In this document: in pieces, positions 54,845-63,879 of the stretch
Layout: each line of letters starts with the position of its first letter
Numbering within the stretch: the first letter of the stretch is position 1
DNA from: Cytobacillus oceanisediminis
GTDB lineage: Bacteria > Bacillota > Bacilli > Bacillales > Cytobacillaceae
Reading direction: 5' to 3'
Length of the DNA stretch: 64,000 nt
Assembly (NCBI RefSeq): GCF_003182355.1
Contig: NZ_QGTW01000016.1
Span: forward strand, 1-64,000
The notes under the pieces: generated by a model
What the model saw: only the letters and a program-made list of their open reading frames with translations
What the model was told of the DNA's origin: nothing
The model's database searches: none
Position numbers and translations under genes: made by a program

Positions 54845-54915
54845 CTTTACAATCTTTAATGATATAAAATACACAATTTAAGCGTCACAGTTTTACCTAC
54901 TTTTATACAAAAATA

Positions 54916-54929
54916 ATAATCGCGATTAC
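54916..54929. promoter_or_regulatory. ATAATC-NN-GATTAT operator, tetR side
   Basis: ATAATC-GC-GATTAC, 34 bases before the tetR start, which would fit autoregulation. Confidence 0.72.
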
Positions 54930-54963
54930 AATATAACCCAAAAGGGTATGGGGTGGAGATTCT

Positions 54964-55626
54964 ATGAAAAATATTCAACAGAGAAATAAAAAAATTCAAA
55001 CGGTTCGCATGATGTCTTATTTTATTGATGCAACAGCGAAAATTATTGAAGAAGAAGGAATAGAAAATGTAACAATTAGAAAAGTTGCTGATATAGCAGG
55101 TTATAACAGTGCAACTATATATAATTACTTTGAGGACTTATCACATTTAATATTCTTTGCTTCCATGAAATTTATGAAAGATTACACAAGTGCCTTACCA
55201 GAATATATTTCTAATGCTAAAAATCCTTTAGAGAAGTATTTATTAATATGGGAATGCTTTTGTAAATACTCATTTGGATCACCGCAAATCTATTATGCAA
55301 TCTTTTCTTCTGATTTAGGTGTTCATCCAACGAAGTTGAGTGATTATTATGATTACTTTCCAGGTGACATAATTTCAGTGCCTGAAGAATTCAGGACCAT
55401 GATTATGGAAACCAGCGTATCCAAGAGAACTCGAATCGCTCTAGAGCAATGTGTAAAAGAGGGTTACATTAAGGAATCAGATGCTGACCAAATGGCAGAT
55501 ACACATTATTTAATATGGCAAGGTGCGCTTACATTGTTTATTAATAATAGATCTGCCAATTCGGTTCAGGAAATTACTGAAATGACCTTAAAACACATTC
55601 GAAATACCATTCCAGAAATTTTATAA
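54964..55626 (+). CDS. TetR-family transcriptional regulator
   Basis: 220 residues. TetR wHTH in residues about 20-65 (ENVTIRKVADIAGYNSATIYNYF: IRKVADIAGYNS and ATIYNYFEDLSHL). The C-terminal ligand domain has no similarity I can name. It is divergent from pyc and convergent with the BCCT gene. The palindrome ATAATC-NN-GATTAT occurs next to it and at eight other promoters in the window, so I infer it is the repressor of that set. Its effector could be betaine or glycine or a product of their cleavage. Confidence 0.88.
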   Translation: MKNIQQRNKKIQTVRMMSYFIDATAKIIEEEGIENVTIRKVADIAGYNSATIYNYFEDLSHLIFFASMKFMKDYTSALPEYISNAKNPLEKYLLIWECFCKYSFGSPQIYYAIFSSDLGVHPTKLSDYYDYFPGDIISVPEEFRTMIMETSVSKRTRIALEQCVKEGYIKESDADQMADTHYLIWQGALTLFINNRSANSVQEITEMTLKHIRNTIPEIL

Positions 55627-55629
55627 GAT

Positions 55630-57171
55630 TTAAATGGCTTCCTTGCTTTCGTTAGCATTTTCTGTAGGTGCTTTTACTTGGGGATTACTTTCCTTTTTTT
55701 CCTCTTTTAAGCCTTTATATAGTGAGTAACACATAATAATCATAATAATAGTAAACGGAAAAGCTGCAGCAATTGACGCGGATTGTAAAGTATCTAAACT
55801 ACCGCTTAATAGCAATACAATGGAGATCAGGGATAAAAGAATTCCCCAAGTTACTTTTATTGATCGGGAAGGGTTCAGGTTACCCTCTGAACTAAAGATT
55901 GATAGAACAAATGTGGATGAATCTGCAGAAGTAACAAAAAATGTCACAACCAGGATTAGAGCAATAATACTTAAGAGGAAGCCCATTGGGAAATTTTCAA
56001 AGAATACAAACAATGCTAATGATACATCTGTATTGACCGCATCTATTAATGCTTTATTCCCTAAATTGTGAACTAAATGAAGACTTGACCCACCGAAAGC
56101 AGCAAACCATACAAAAGTTCCTAATGTAGGAACAATTAAAACACCTAAAATAAACTCTTTTATGGTTCTTCCCTTTGAAACTTTGGCGATAAAACTTCCT
56201 ACAAACGGTCCCCAAGCAATCCACCATGCCCAATAAAAAAGTGTCCAGCCTGAAATCCAGGAATTGTCACCGAATGGTCTGTTTCTTAAGCTCATAGATA
56301 AGAGCTGATCTAGATAACTACCCATTGTATTAGTTAATACATTAAATATCTGAGCTGTAGGGCCAATGATAATTAATACAGTCATGAGTAATATGGCCAA
56401 CAGAATATTAATGTTAGATAAAATTTTCATCCCTCGGTCAATTCCAATAAAAGCAGATCCAGTGAATAAAGCAGTTAGGAAACATATAATAATGATTTGA
56501 TTGGTTATTGTATTAGGTACATTAAAAAGGTAATCTACCCCACTGGCAATTTGCAATGTGCCTAATCCTAAGGAAGTAGCAATACCAAAAACAGTAGCTA
56601 TTATAGCTAGTACATCAATTGTTTTACCAATCTTCCCGTGAATTCGTTCACCTAAAATAGGGTAGAAAACAGAACTGATAAGTCCCGGGAGGTTTTTTCG
56701 GTATTGAAAAAAGGCAAGGCTTAATCCGATAAACGTATAAATCGCCCAAGGATGAAGCCCCCAGTGGAAAAAAGTATATGTCATCGATATAGCTGCGGCT
56801 TCTTCCGTATTACCTTCTCCAAATGGAGGCTTCGTGTAATGAACTACGGGTTCTGCAACTCCCCAAAATACTAATCCAATTCCCATTCCTGCGCTAAATA
56901 ACATCGCAAACCAGGATACCGTACTATAAGCAGGGCGATCTGTATCCTTCCCTAACCTTAAAGCCCCATATTTTGAAAACAATAAACAAAGTGTAAAAAC
57001 TAAAAATGATAGGGCAGCAATCAAATAGAACCATCCAAAATAATCAGTAGTAGTTTTTAAGAATCCTGTTGTTAAATCTGACAAAAGGTCATTAAAAAAA
57101 ACACCGAATAAAACAAAAAAAACGGTGACTAACAACGATGTAATAAACACTTGATTTTTACCTTTACTCAT
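55630..57171 (-). CDS. BCCT-family betaine/choline/carnitine transporter
   Basis: 513 residues with about twelve membrane segments. BCCT signatures: FSAGMGIGLVFWGVAEPVVHY (in two parts: FSAGMGIGLVFWG and VAEPVVHYTKPP), FFHWGLHPWAIYTF, and Trp-rich WTLFYWAWWIAWGPFVG (substrate-binding aromatic box region). OpuD-like; uptake of glycine betaine fits the reductase operon that diverges from it. It is convergent with tetR. Start ATG at 57171 with GGGGGAAAA upstream. Confidence 0.92.
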   Translation of the reverse strand: MSKGKNQVFITSLLVTVFFVLFGVFFNDLLSDLTTGFLKTTTDYFGWFYLIAALSFLVFTLCLLFSKYGALRLGKDTDRPAYSTVSWFAMLFSAGMGIGLVFWGVAEPVVHYTKPPFGEGNTEEAAAISMTYTFFHWGLHPWAIYTFIGLSLAFFQYRKNLPGLISSVFYPILGERIHGKIGKTIDVLAIIATVFGIATSLGLGTLQIASGVDYLFNVPNTITNQIIIICFLTALFTGSAFIGIDRGMKILSNINILLAILLMTVLIIIGPTAQIFNVLTNTMGSYLDQLLSMSLRNRPFGDNSWISGWTLFYWAWWIAWGPFVGSFIAKVSKGRTIKEFILGVLIVPTLGTFVWFAAFGGSSLHLVHNLGNKALIDAVNTDVSLALFVFFENFPMGFLLSIIALILVVTFFVTSADSSTFVLSIFSSEGNLNPSRSIKVTWGILLSLISIVLLLSGSLDTLQSASIAAAFPFTIIMIIMCYSLYKGLKEEKKESNPQVKAPTENANESKEAI

Positions 57172-57257
57172 AATTTTCCCCCTTAATTAAAATCATTTCT
57201 CCTTTCAAATTCAATTGTAATCGTTTTCAGAAACAATTAACTACTCAAGATGTTATC

Positions 57258-57271
57258 ATAATCTTGATTAA
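57258..57271. promoter_or_regulatory. ATAATC-NN-GATTAT operator, BCCT gene
   Basis: ATAATC-TT-GATTAA, 87 bases before the BCCT start. Confidence 0.7.
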
Positions 57272-57363
57272 AATAACATCCCGAATATTCTGTTAATTAA
57301 ACAATAAGATTTTCTTATAAAAATAAAAAGTAAAAATTATACAGTAAAATTAATCGAAAATTA

Positions 57364-57392
57364 TTTACTTTCTGAAAAAACAATAATATAAT
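57364..57392 (+). promoter_or_regulatory. probable promoter of the grd operon
   Basis: TTTACT, 17 bases, TATAAT. The expected transcription start is near 57399, so the operator at 57410 lies just downstream and would work as a roadblock. Confidence 0.6.
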
Positions 57393-57409
57393 CTAGTCAT
57401 AATTAAAAT

Positions 57410-57423
57410 ATAATCACGATTAA
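57410..57423. promoter_or_regulatory. ATAATC-NN-GATTAT operator, grd operon
   Basis: ATAATC-AC-GATTAA, running into the ribosome site AAAGGAGG of the first grd gene. Confidence 0.75.
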
Positions 57424-57435
57424 AGGAGGGGTTGT

Positions 57436-58743
57436 ATGAAGTTAGAGATGGGATATTTTCATGTCCAAGATATTGTCTTTGGAGAAAAGACCTTCTTTGA
57501 AAATGGAATTTTAACGATTAACAAAGAAGAGGCACTAAACATTGTACTTCAAGATGAAAACATAACATACGCGGATCTCATAATTGCAAAAGAAGGAGAT
57601 CCTATCCGTATTACTCCAGTAAAGGATGCAGTTGAACCTAGGTGTAAAGTTTCTGGAGGGGTAATGTTTCCTGGAGTTACAAACAAATTGGTGCCAGTTG
57701 GTCAGGGACGCACACATGTACTAAAAGGAAGCTGTGTTTTGGCAGTGGGAAAACATTGGGGTGGATTTCAGGATGGTTTAATAGACATGAGCGGTCCTGG
57801 CGCAAAACAAACTATGTTTTCTCAATTAAATAATATTTGTCTAGTAGCCGATACAAATGAAGATTTTGAAAAAAATCAACAACAGAAAAAAAATAAAGCA
57901 CTGCGCTGGGCAGCATTGCGCTTAGCTGAGTATGTAGGAAATTGTGTGAAGGATTTAGAACCGGAAGAGCTAGACGTTTATGAACATCTTCCTTTAGTTC
58001 AACGAAGCAAAGAGGTTAGAGAGCTTCCAAGCGTTGTGTATGTTCTACAGCTTCAGTCACAAATGCTTGAAAACGGTTACAATGCTCTCGTTTATGGATG
58101 GGATACAAATCATATGCTACCAACATTGATGAATCCAAATGAACTGCTAGATGGAGCCATTGTTTCAGGAAGTTTTATGCCATCATCATCAAAAATTTCA
58201 ACTTATCAGCATGCAAACAATGCGACCATTAAACGGTTAATGGAGGAACATGGAAAAACAATTAATTTTCTTGGTGCCATAGTTTCTAATTTAAATGTTC
58301 AATTAGAGGAAAAGCAACGATCTGCGTTTTTTGTGCGTCAAATAGCAACTTCTTTAGGGGCTCAAGGGGCAATCGTAGCCGAAGAAGGATACGGAAACCC
58401 GGATTCCGATTTTATTTTGGTGGTAGATGAATTAGAGGATGCAGGGATTAAAGTCGTAGGAATTACCAATGAGTGTACAGGTCGAGATGGTAAATCCCAA
58501 CCACTTGTTGATTTATCCGAAAAGGCGAATGCAATTGTATCAACTGGTAATGTATCCCAATTTATTAAGCTGCCGCCAATGGAGATTGTTATTGGAGAAC
58601 TTGAGTCGTTAGCAAGAGATGGAAACTCAGGTGGATGGGCTGAATCAGTATTGCCAGATGGTTCAATTGAAATGGAAAACAATGGTGTTTTTTGTGCCGA
58701 TTCAAGTACAGGCAATCATTATAAAACAGTAGTTGAGTACTAA
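57436..58743 (+). CDS. glycine/sarcosine/betaine reductase component B, proprotein subunit (GrdE/GrdI type)
   Basis: 435 residues, typical of GrdE/G/I. These proproteins are cleaved at a cysteine to give two subunits with a pyruvoyl group that forms an imine with the amine substrate. Conserved stretches visible: GSFMPSSSKISTYQHANN, NFLGAIVSNLNVQLE, EEGYGNPDSDFILVV, NECTGRDGKSQPLV and NAIVSTGNVSQ. The substrate subtype (glycine, sarcosine, betaine) cannot be fixed by eye; the divergent BCCT transporter favours betaine. ATG at 57436 with AAAGGAGGGG upstream. It is the first gene of the operon. Confidence 0.88.
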   Translation: MKLEMGYFHVQDIVFGEKTFFENGILTINKEEALNIVLQDENITYADLIIAKEGDPIRITPVKDAVEPRCKVSGGVMFPGVTNKLVPVGQGRTHVLKGSCVLAVGKHWGGFQDGLIDMSGPGAKQTMFSQLNNICLVADTNEDFEKNQQQKKNKALRWAALRLAEYVGNCVKDLEPEELDVYEHLPLVQRSKEVRELPSVVYVLQLQSQMLENGYNALVYGWDTNHMLPTLMNPNELLDGAIVSGSFMPSSSKISTYQHANNATIKRLMEEHGKTINFLGAIVSNLNVQLEEKQRSAFFVRQIATSLGAQGAIVAEEGYGNPDSDFILVVDELEDAGIKVVGITNECTGRDGKSQPLVDLSEKANAIVSTGNVSQFIKLPPMEIVIGELESLARDGNSGGWAESVLPDGSIEMENNGVFCADSSTGNHYKTVVEY

Positions 58744-58757
58744 AAAGGGGGGATACC

Positions 58758-60074
58758 ATGAAAAAGGCTATACATTATCTTAACCAATTTTTCGGGCAAA
58801 TTGGCGGAGAAGATAAAGCTGACTTTGAACCAGAAATACGCGAGGGGATTGTTGGACCTGGCTTGCTATTAAACAATCTATTAGCTCCTGTAGCTGAAGT
58901 AACTCAATCAATTATTTGTGGAGATAACTTTTTTGGTTCAAGAAAAGAAGAAGCAATCGAAAGGATTTTGAATTTTTTAGAAGATAAAGAGTTTGATATT
59001 TTTATTGCAGGTCCAGCTTTCATGGCAGGACGGTATGGAGTAGCCTGCGGTGAAATATGTAAAGCCGTAAAAGACCGATTTAATGTTCCTGTGATTACGA
59101 GTATGTATATTGAAAACCCTGGAGTAGAAATGTTTCAAAAAGAGATATACATCTTTCCAGGTGGAAATGGTGCAGTTGCAATGCGGAAGGATATGCCCAA
59201 AATGGCAGCGTTCGCGAAAAAAATTCTATCAAGTGAAACGATCTCATCGGCAGAAAACGAAGGCTATCTACCGCGTGGCATCCGTTTAGAAACATTTAAA
59301 GAGCCTACAGTTAGTGGTGCTGAGCGAGCTGTGAACATGTTATTAAAGAAATTAAATGGAGAAGAATTTAAAACAGAAATGCCAATGCCAGTGATCGATA
59401 GGGTACCAATTGCTTCTCCTATTGAAGACTTAAGTCAAGCAACCATTGCACTCGTTACCTCAGGGGGAATCGTACCTGCAGGGAATCCTGATCGTATTCA
59501 ATCAGCTTCCGCTACGAAATGGGGAAGATACAATATTGCTGATCTTGATGAATTACAGGCCAGGGAATGGGAAACGATTCATGCTGGATTTGACCCTGCT
59601 GCAGCTAATGCAGATCCGGACCGGATTGTCCCATTAGATGCTTTGAGATCTTTTGAAAAAGAAAAACGAATTGGAAGAATACATGAGTATATATATTCTA
59701 CCGTTGGGACGGGAACGACACAAGCTGAGGCAAGCCGTATGGGAACCGAAATAGCCCAACAATTAAAAGATGCCAATGTTTCTGCTGTTATTCTCACATC
59801 GACCTGAGGGACGTGTACTCGTTGCGGTGCAACGATGACAAAAGAGATTGAACGCGCTGGCATACCTATTGTACAAATGGCAAACCTTGTATCCATTGCG
59901 AAAACTGTTGGTTCAAACCGAATTGTCCCTACTATTTCCATACCTTATCCATTAGGGGATCCGAACACTTCAGTGGAAGAACAATGGAAGCTTCGCAAAC
60001 ACCGTGTAGGAGTTGCTTTGGATGCATTGGAAAAAGAGCTTGAAGATGCAACCATTTTTGAAGTGAAAGTATAA
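58758..60074 (+). CDS. component B selenoprotein subunit (GrdB/GrdH type), Sec at residue 350
   Basis: 438 residues when the in-frame TGA at 59805-59807 is read as selenocysteine. The TGA is in the redox motif TST-U-GTCTRCGATMTKEIERAG, the known Sec site of GrdB/F/H, and the downstream part (IPIVQMANLVSIAKTVGSNR) is conserved to the stop at 60074; a stop at TGA would remove the catalytic end. A hairpin lies 11 bases after the TGA. With GrdE/I it cleaves the amine, giving a Se-carboxymethyl group for GrdA. 14 bases after the previous gene. Substrate subtype uncertain. Confidence 0.94.
59819..59835 (+). promoter_or_regulatory. bacterial SECIS hairpin of the component B gene
   Basis: TCGTTGC-GGT-GCAACGA: a perfect 7-bp stem with a GGT loop, starting 11 bases after the UGA, the spacing known from E. 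coli fdhF. A G/U in the loop is what SelB recognises. Confidence 0.85.
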
Positions 60075-60196
60075 TAACGGCTTTGAAAGAGATATTTGAT
60101 GTTACAGATAAAAAGGTGTTTGCCCTTAGATAAAAAAAAGCATTTGTAGTGGATTGAATAGGCTAGATAAAAATTGCTATAAAGGGAGAAACGACT

Positions 60197-61174
60197 ATGA
60201 ATCCTGAAAATGTCTATGATGTCATCATTGCTGGGGCTGGCCCTGCAGGTATGACATCAGCGGTTTATACTTCTCGAGCGAGAATGAAAACTCTAATGGT
60301 TGAAAAAGATCTTCCAGGCGGACAAATGACAAAAACAGAAGAAATTGAGAATTACCCAGGTTTTGAAATGATTTTAGGCCCAGATTTATCCCATAAGATG
60401 TTCGAACATTCAAAAAAGTTCGGCGCTGATTATGTTCGCGGTGATATAAAGGAGATAAAAGACGGGTATCCACTTAAAACTGTTGTGATTGATGATAAAG
60501 AGTATAAGGCGAAATCTATTATTATCGCAACTGGAGCAAAACATCGGAAAATAGGTATTCCAGGAGAAAGTGAGTTATCTGGTTTCGGTGTTTCATATTG
60601 TGCCGTTTGTGATGGTGCTTTCTTTGCTGATCAGGAGCTAGTAGTAGTGGGTGGTGGGGATTCCGCAGTAGAAGAAGCGATCTTTTTGACCCGCTTTGCA
60701 TCCAAGGTAACTATCATACACCGGCGTGATGAACTGCGTGCACAAAAGATCATTCAAAAACGTGCTTTTGACAATGAAAAAATTAACTTTATCTGGAATC
60801 ACACTGTAGAAGAAGTACTTGGTGACGGACTTGTGACTGGGGTTTTAATCAAGGATAAGATTACTGGAGAAACAAGGGAATTTCCTTGCAGCGGTATTTT
60901 TATTTATATTGGGATGGATCCTCTTTCCTATTGTGTAAAGGATTTGGGTATTACAAATGAAAACGGATATATCGTTGTAGATGAAGATATGAAGACATCC
61001 GTAAAAGGGATCTTTTCTGCAGGCGATGTCAATGAAAAAATGCTGCGCCAAATTATCACTGCCACTGGTGACGGAAGCGTTGCAGCATTATCTGCACAAC
61101 AATATGTAGAAAACTTAGAAGAAGAACTTAAAGAAGCAAAAATGGAGGTACAGTATGGCAACGCCAGTTATTAA
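60197..61174 (+). CDS. trxB: thioredoxin reductase
   Basis: 325 residues. FAD site VIIAGAGPAGMTSAVYTSRA (N-terminus), redox disulfide in SYCAVCDGAFF (C-A-V-C), NADPH site VVVGGGDSAVEEAIFL and FSAGDVNEKMLRQI near the end. It reduces the thioredoxin encoded three genes on, which supplies electrons to the reductase; clostridial grd operons also carry trxB and trxA. GGGAG upstream. It overlaps grdC by 20 bases. Confidence 0.93.
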   Translation: MNPENVYDVIIAGAGPAGMTSAVYTSRARMKTLMVEKDLPGGQMTKTEEIENYPGFEMILGPDLSHKMFEHSKKFGADYVRGDIKEIKDGYPLKTVVIDDKEYKAKSIIIATGAKHRKIGIPGESELSGFGVSYCAVCDGAFFADQELVVVGGGDSAVEEAIFLTRFASKVTIIHRRDELRAQKIIQKRAFDNEKINFIWNHTVEEVLGDGLVTGVLIKDKITGETREFPCSGIFIYIGMDPLSYCVKDLGITNENGYIVVDEDMKTSVKGIFSAGDVNEKMLRQIITATGDGSVAALSAQQYVENLEEELKEAKMEVQYGNASY

Positions 61175-62603
61175 AGGAGTTTCATTTGTAATAACACATA
61201 CCCCAAGTTTAGTCCGATATGGCTCTAAACCAGTTAGAGAAATTGAGAAAAATCCAGATGTTCTTCGAGACATTTTAAGCCATTTAAGAAGTTATGAAGA
61301 TGCTGTAGCTTATCCGCCAAACCAGGTATTTATCGGTAATATGAGGCCAGAATCATTAAAGGAATATGAAAGACCATGGACAAATCAAAATCTTTCCAAT
61401 GCTGACCGATTTAGTTCATGGGGTGAGATACTTCCTGAAGAAGAGTTTTATGGATGGCTTAAAATAGCTGATGAATATGATTTAATTTATTTAGAAGAGA
61501 ACTTTTTAAATACCCGAGTAAAGCCTAGATTAGAGAACCATCCTCTTATTTCATCAAAGGATATAGAAGCCTTGGGTAAAGGTGTTAATATTGATGAAAT
61601 TCAAGGGAAATTAGAAGACGGCACTGCCCTTCCTCTTTTTGTCAATAAAGATCAACTAATTGGTGTTTTCACTGCTGGCCATGATGAGGACAAATTTCTT
61701 TCGGCACATATTTTATTGGAGAATTTAAGCAATAAAGCATCAGGAATTGTTGCCATGCGCCACGCCCTTAGTTCTTTTGATGTTAAGCCTGAGCAAATAG
61801 AGTATGTTATCGGTTGTGATGAAGAAGCAGTGGGTGATCGCTACCAGCGTGGTGGCGGTAATATGGCAAAGTCAATTGCGGAATATGCAGGCTGTGTCAA
61901 TGCGTCAGGCTCAGATATCAAAGCATTCTGCTGTGCACCTGCTCATGCTGTAAGTGTAGCTGCCTCTTTTGTCCAATCTGGGATTTATAAAGAGACGTTG
62001 GTAATTGGTGGAGGGTGCTTAGCTAAATTAGGGATGAAATATGCTGGAAACATTTCTAAAGAAATGCCAATTACAGAAGATCAAATGGGCGCCATTGCTA
62101 TTCTAATTGGAGAAGATGATGGTGAAAGTCCGAAAATTCGTACAGACGCATTCGGAAAGCACAAGATTTCTGCTGGTTCATCTGCACAGGCAATCTATAA
62201 TTCTCTTGTAGTAGATCCACTTGAAGCAATCGGCAAGAAGATTACGGATATCGATAAATATGCGGTAGAATTGCACAATCCCGATGTTACAGAACCAAAT
62301 GGCAATGGTAATGTACCTCGCGGAAATTACCGCACACTTGCTGCTATGGCAGTAATGAAAAAGGAATTGGATCGCTCTGAGATAAACTCTTTTGAGGACA
62401 AATACGGAATGCTGGGTTTTTCCCCTACACAAGGTCATATTGCATCGGCTATCCCATTTTTAGGGCATGCAAGAGATATGATCATGAATGGTGAAATAAA
62501 TAATGCAATGTTTGTTGGGAAGGGAAGTTTATTCTTAGGAAAAATGACATCTCTTTCTGATGGAATGTCATTTATTATAGAAAAAAATGATGGGGGGAAT
62601 TAA
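61155..62603 (+). CDS. grdC: component C beta subunit of the reductase (GrdC)
   Basis: 482 residues, near GrdC's usual size. FabH/thiolase-like features: HTPSLVRYGSKP, the nucleophile region AFCCAPAHAVSVAASFVQSG and VIGGGCLAKLG. GrdC takes the carboxymethyl group from GrdA's Sec and forms an acetyl-enzyme; in clostridia GrdD then yields acetyl phosphate. No GrdD follows here: the next gene is thioredoxin, two bases on. ATG at 61155 with ATGGAGGTAC upstream, inside trxB. Confidence 0.9.
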   Translation: MATPVIKGVSFVITHTPSLVRYGSKPVREIEKNPDVLRDILSHLRSYEDAVAYPPNQVFIGNMRPESLKEYERPWTNQNLSNADRFSSWGEILPEEEFYGWLKIADEYDLIYLEENFLNTRVKPRLENHPLISSKDIEALGKGVNIDEIQGKLEDGTALPLFVNKDQLIGVFTAGHDEDKFLSAHILLENLSNKASGIVAMRHALSSFDVKPEQIEYVIGCDEEAVGDRYQRGGGNMAKSIAEYAGCVNASGSDIKAFCCAPAHAVSVAASFVQSGIYKETLVIGGGCLAKLGMKYAGNISKEMPITEDQMGAIAILIGEDDGESPKIRTDAFGKHKISAGSSAQAIYNSLVVDPLEAIGKKITDIDKYAVELHNPDVTEPNGNGNVPRGNYRTLAAMAVMKKELDRSEINSFEDKYGMLGFSPTQGHIASAIPFLGHARDMIMNGEINNAMFVGKGSLFLGKMTSLSDGMSFIIEKNDGGN

Positions 62604-62604
62604 T

Positions 62605-62922
62605 ATGATCGAGGTAGGAAAAGCAAATTTTGAAACTGAAGTACTTAAAGCAGATAAACCAGTAGTAGTCGATTTTTGGGGTCCAAGTTGTCAACCCTGT
62701 CTCAAATTAATGCCAGATGTAGAAGCTTTGGCGGACACATACAGTGAACAAGTGAAAGTCGTTAAACTCAATAGTGTAGAGAATCGAAGAGTTTGTATTA
62801 ATCATCGGGTTATGGGATTACCATCTTTCCTATTATTCAAAAATGGTGAGGAAGTAAAGCGAATTTCAGGTGGAGAATTAACAAAAGAGGATATTGAAAA
62901 TCTTATAAAAGAAAACCTATAA
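62605..62922 (+). CDS. trxA: thioredoxin with a CQPC active site
   Basis: 105 residues from the ATG at 62605 (GGGGGGAA upstream; the earlier in-frame start lies inside grdC). Thioredoxin fold with VVVDFWGPSCQPCLKLMP: CQPC instead of the usual CGPC. VMGLPSFLLFKNGE keeps the cis-proline. Grd-associated thioredoxins of clostridia also depart from CGPC, so this is a specialised partner of the trxB product and of components A and B. Confidence 0.9.
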   Translation: MIEVGKANFETEVLKADKPVVVDFWGPSCQPCLKLMPDVEALADTYSEQVKVVKLNSVENRRVCINHRVMGLPSFLLFKNGEEVKRISGGELTKEDIENLIKENL

Positions 62923-62953
62923 AAATATAAAATAGAAGAAAGGATGATAAAAA

Positions 62954-63421
62954 ATGGATTTAAAAAATAAGAAAATTTTTGTACTAGGCGAGAGAGATGG
63001 TGTTCCAGCACCGGCAATTGAAGAATGCCTAAACTCTATCGGGGCTGAAGTCATTTATAAAGACACTCAATGCTTCGTTTGAACGGCGGCAGGCGCAATG
63101 GACCAGGTGGTCCAAGAGAAATTGAAACAGGCTGCTGAAAAATATGGGAATGAAAATGTAATAGTTATTCTAGGTTCTCCAGATGAAGATAGTGCAGATA
63201 TTTTCGCAGAAACTGTAACCGTTGGGGATCCAACGTATGCAGGGCCACTAGCTGGTATCGCATTAGGTCTTTCTGTTTATCACATACTAGAAGATGAAAT
63301 CAAGGACCAGTTTCCAGAGGAAATTTATCAAGACCAAATTGGCTTAATGGAACTTTCCTTGGATAAAGAAAGTATTTGTAATGCGATTGAACAAGCGAGG
63401 GAAAAGTTTTTAAACGTATAA
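62954..63421 (+). CDS. grdA: selenoprotein A of the reductase complex (GrdA), Sec at residue 43
   Basis: 155 residues with the in-frame TGA at 63080-63082 read as selenocysteine. The motif CFV-U-TAAGAMD is the GrdA signature (Cys-x-x-Sec). The N-terminus MDLKNKKIFVLGERDGVPAP and the tail with DQIGLMELSLDK follow the family. Read as a stop, the product would be 42 residues and lose the active site. GrdA carries the carboxymethyl selenide from component B to component C. ATG at 62954 with AGGATGATAA upstream. Last gene of the operon. Confidence 0.96.
63099..63114 (+). promoter_or_regulatory. bacterial SECIS hairpin of grdA
   Basis: TGGACC-AGGT-GGTCCA: perfect 6-bp stem, loop AGGT, starting 16 bases after the UGA. 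The loop GGT is shared with the component B hairpin. Confidence 0.8.
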
Positions 63422-63463
63422 TAGAGGATTTAAGAATCAAAAAATAACGTTATGTCCCTGTAG

Positions 63464-63499
63464 AAAACGCCGATTTCCTCAAAAGTAATCGGCGTTTTT
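63464..63499 (+). terminator. terminator of the grd operon
   Basis: AAAACGCCGATT / AATCGGCGTTTT hairpin followed by TC. Confidence 0.9.
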
Positions 63500-63504
63500 C
63501 TATA

Positions 63505-63770
63505 TTGATAAGACGTATAGACAGATATTGGACTATTTATTTTTTATATCTTGTTTATTGAGTAAAAAGCTAGTTTAATAAGGAAGATCAAAAGAGGAGG
63601 GAGTCATTTCGTCTCTTACTTTGATTTCTTTAAGAACTTGTCGTTGATTACTTGGCTAAGGCCTGAAGAATGCGATAGTTGCTACCTTATTAAATGCTTT
63701 GAAATCAAATAAATAAAAACAGGAATATGGAATTAACCATATTCCTCATTTTAATATGTAAGAGATCTAT
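63505..63770. other. spacer between grdA and tRNA-Sec 2
   Basis: No gene seen. The hairpin GGAATATGG..CCATATTCC at 63722-63745 would end the minus-strand tRNA-Sec transcript. Confidence 0.4.
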
Positions 63771-63774
63771 CATT

Positions 63775-63871
63775 TGGCGGGAGAGGATGGGAATCGAACC
63801 CACCGAACGCCTCACGGACGTCCCACTCGGTTTTGAAGACCGGGAAGAGCACCAGCATCTCAGCCACCCCC
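63775..63871 (-). tRNA. selC: tRNA-Sec (selC copy 2), anticodon TCA, CCA encoded
   Basis: 97 bases on the minus strand. Anticodon loop CTTCAAA closed by CGGT/ACCG; 7-bp variable arm GGACGTC / GGCGTTC with wobble pairs; T arm GTGGG-TTCGATT-CCCAT region; 3' end CTCTCCCG-CCA. The acceptor stem GGGGGTGG with CCTCTCCC has one G-U pair and a U-U mismatch. It is clearly a different sequence from copy 1, not a recent duplicate. It lies convergent with the grd operon, and the organism therefore has two Sec tRNAs in this window. Confidence 0.92.
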
Positions 63872-63879
63872 ATAGATTT

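Noticed and set aside
59805..59807. grdB-like gene as a pseudogene ended by TGA
   Set aside because: The codon is at the family's selenocysteine position, the frame after it is conserved to its stop, a SECIS-like hairpin follows, and selA and tRNA-Sec are present.
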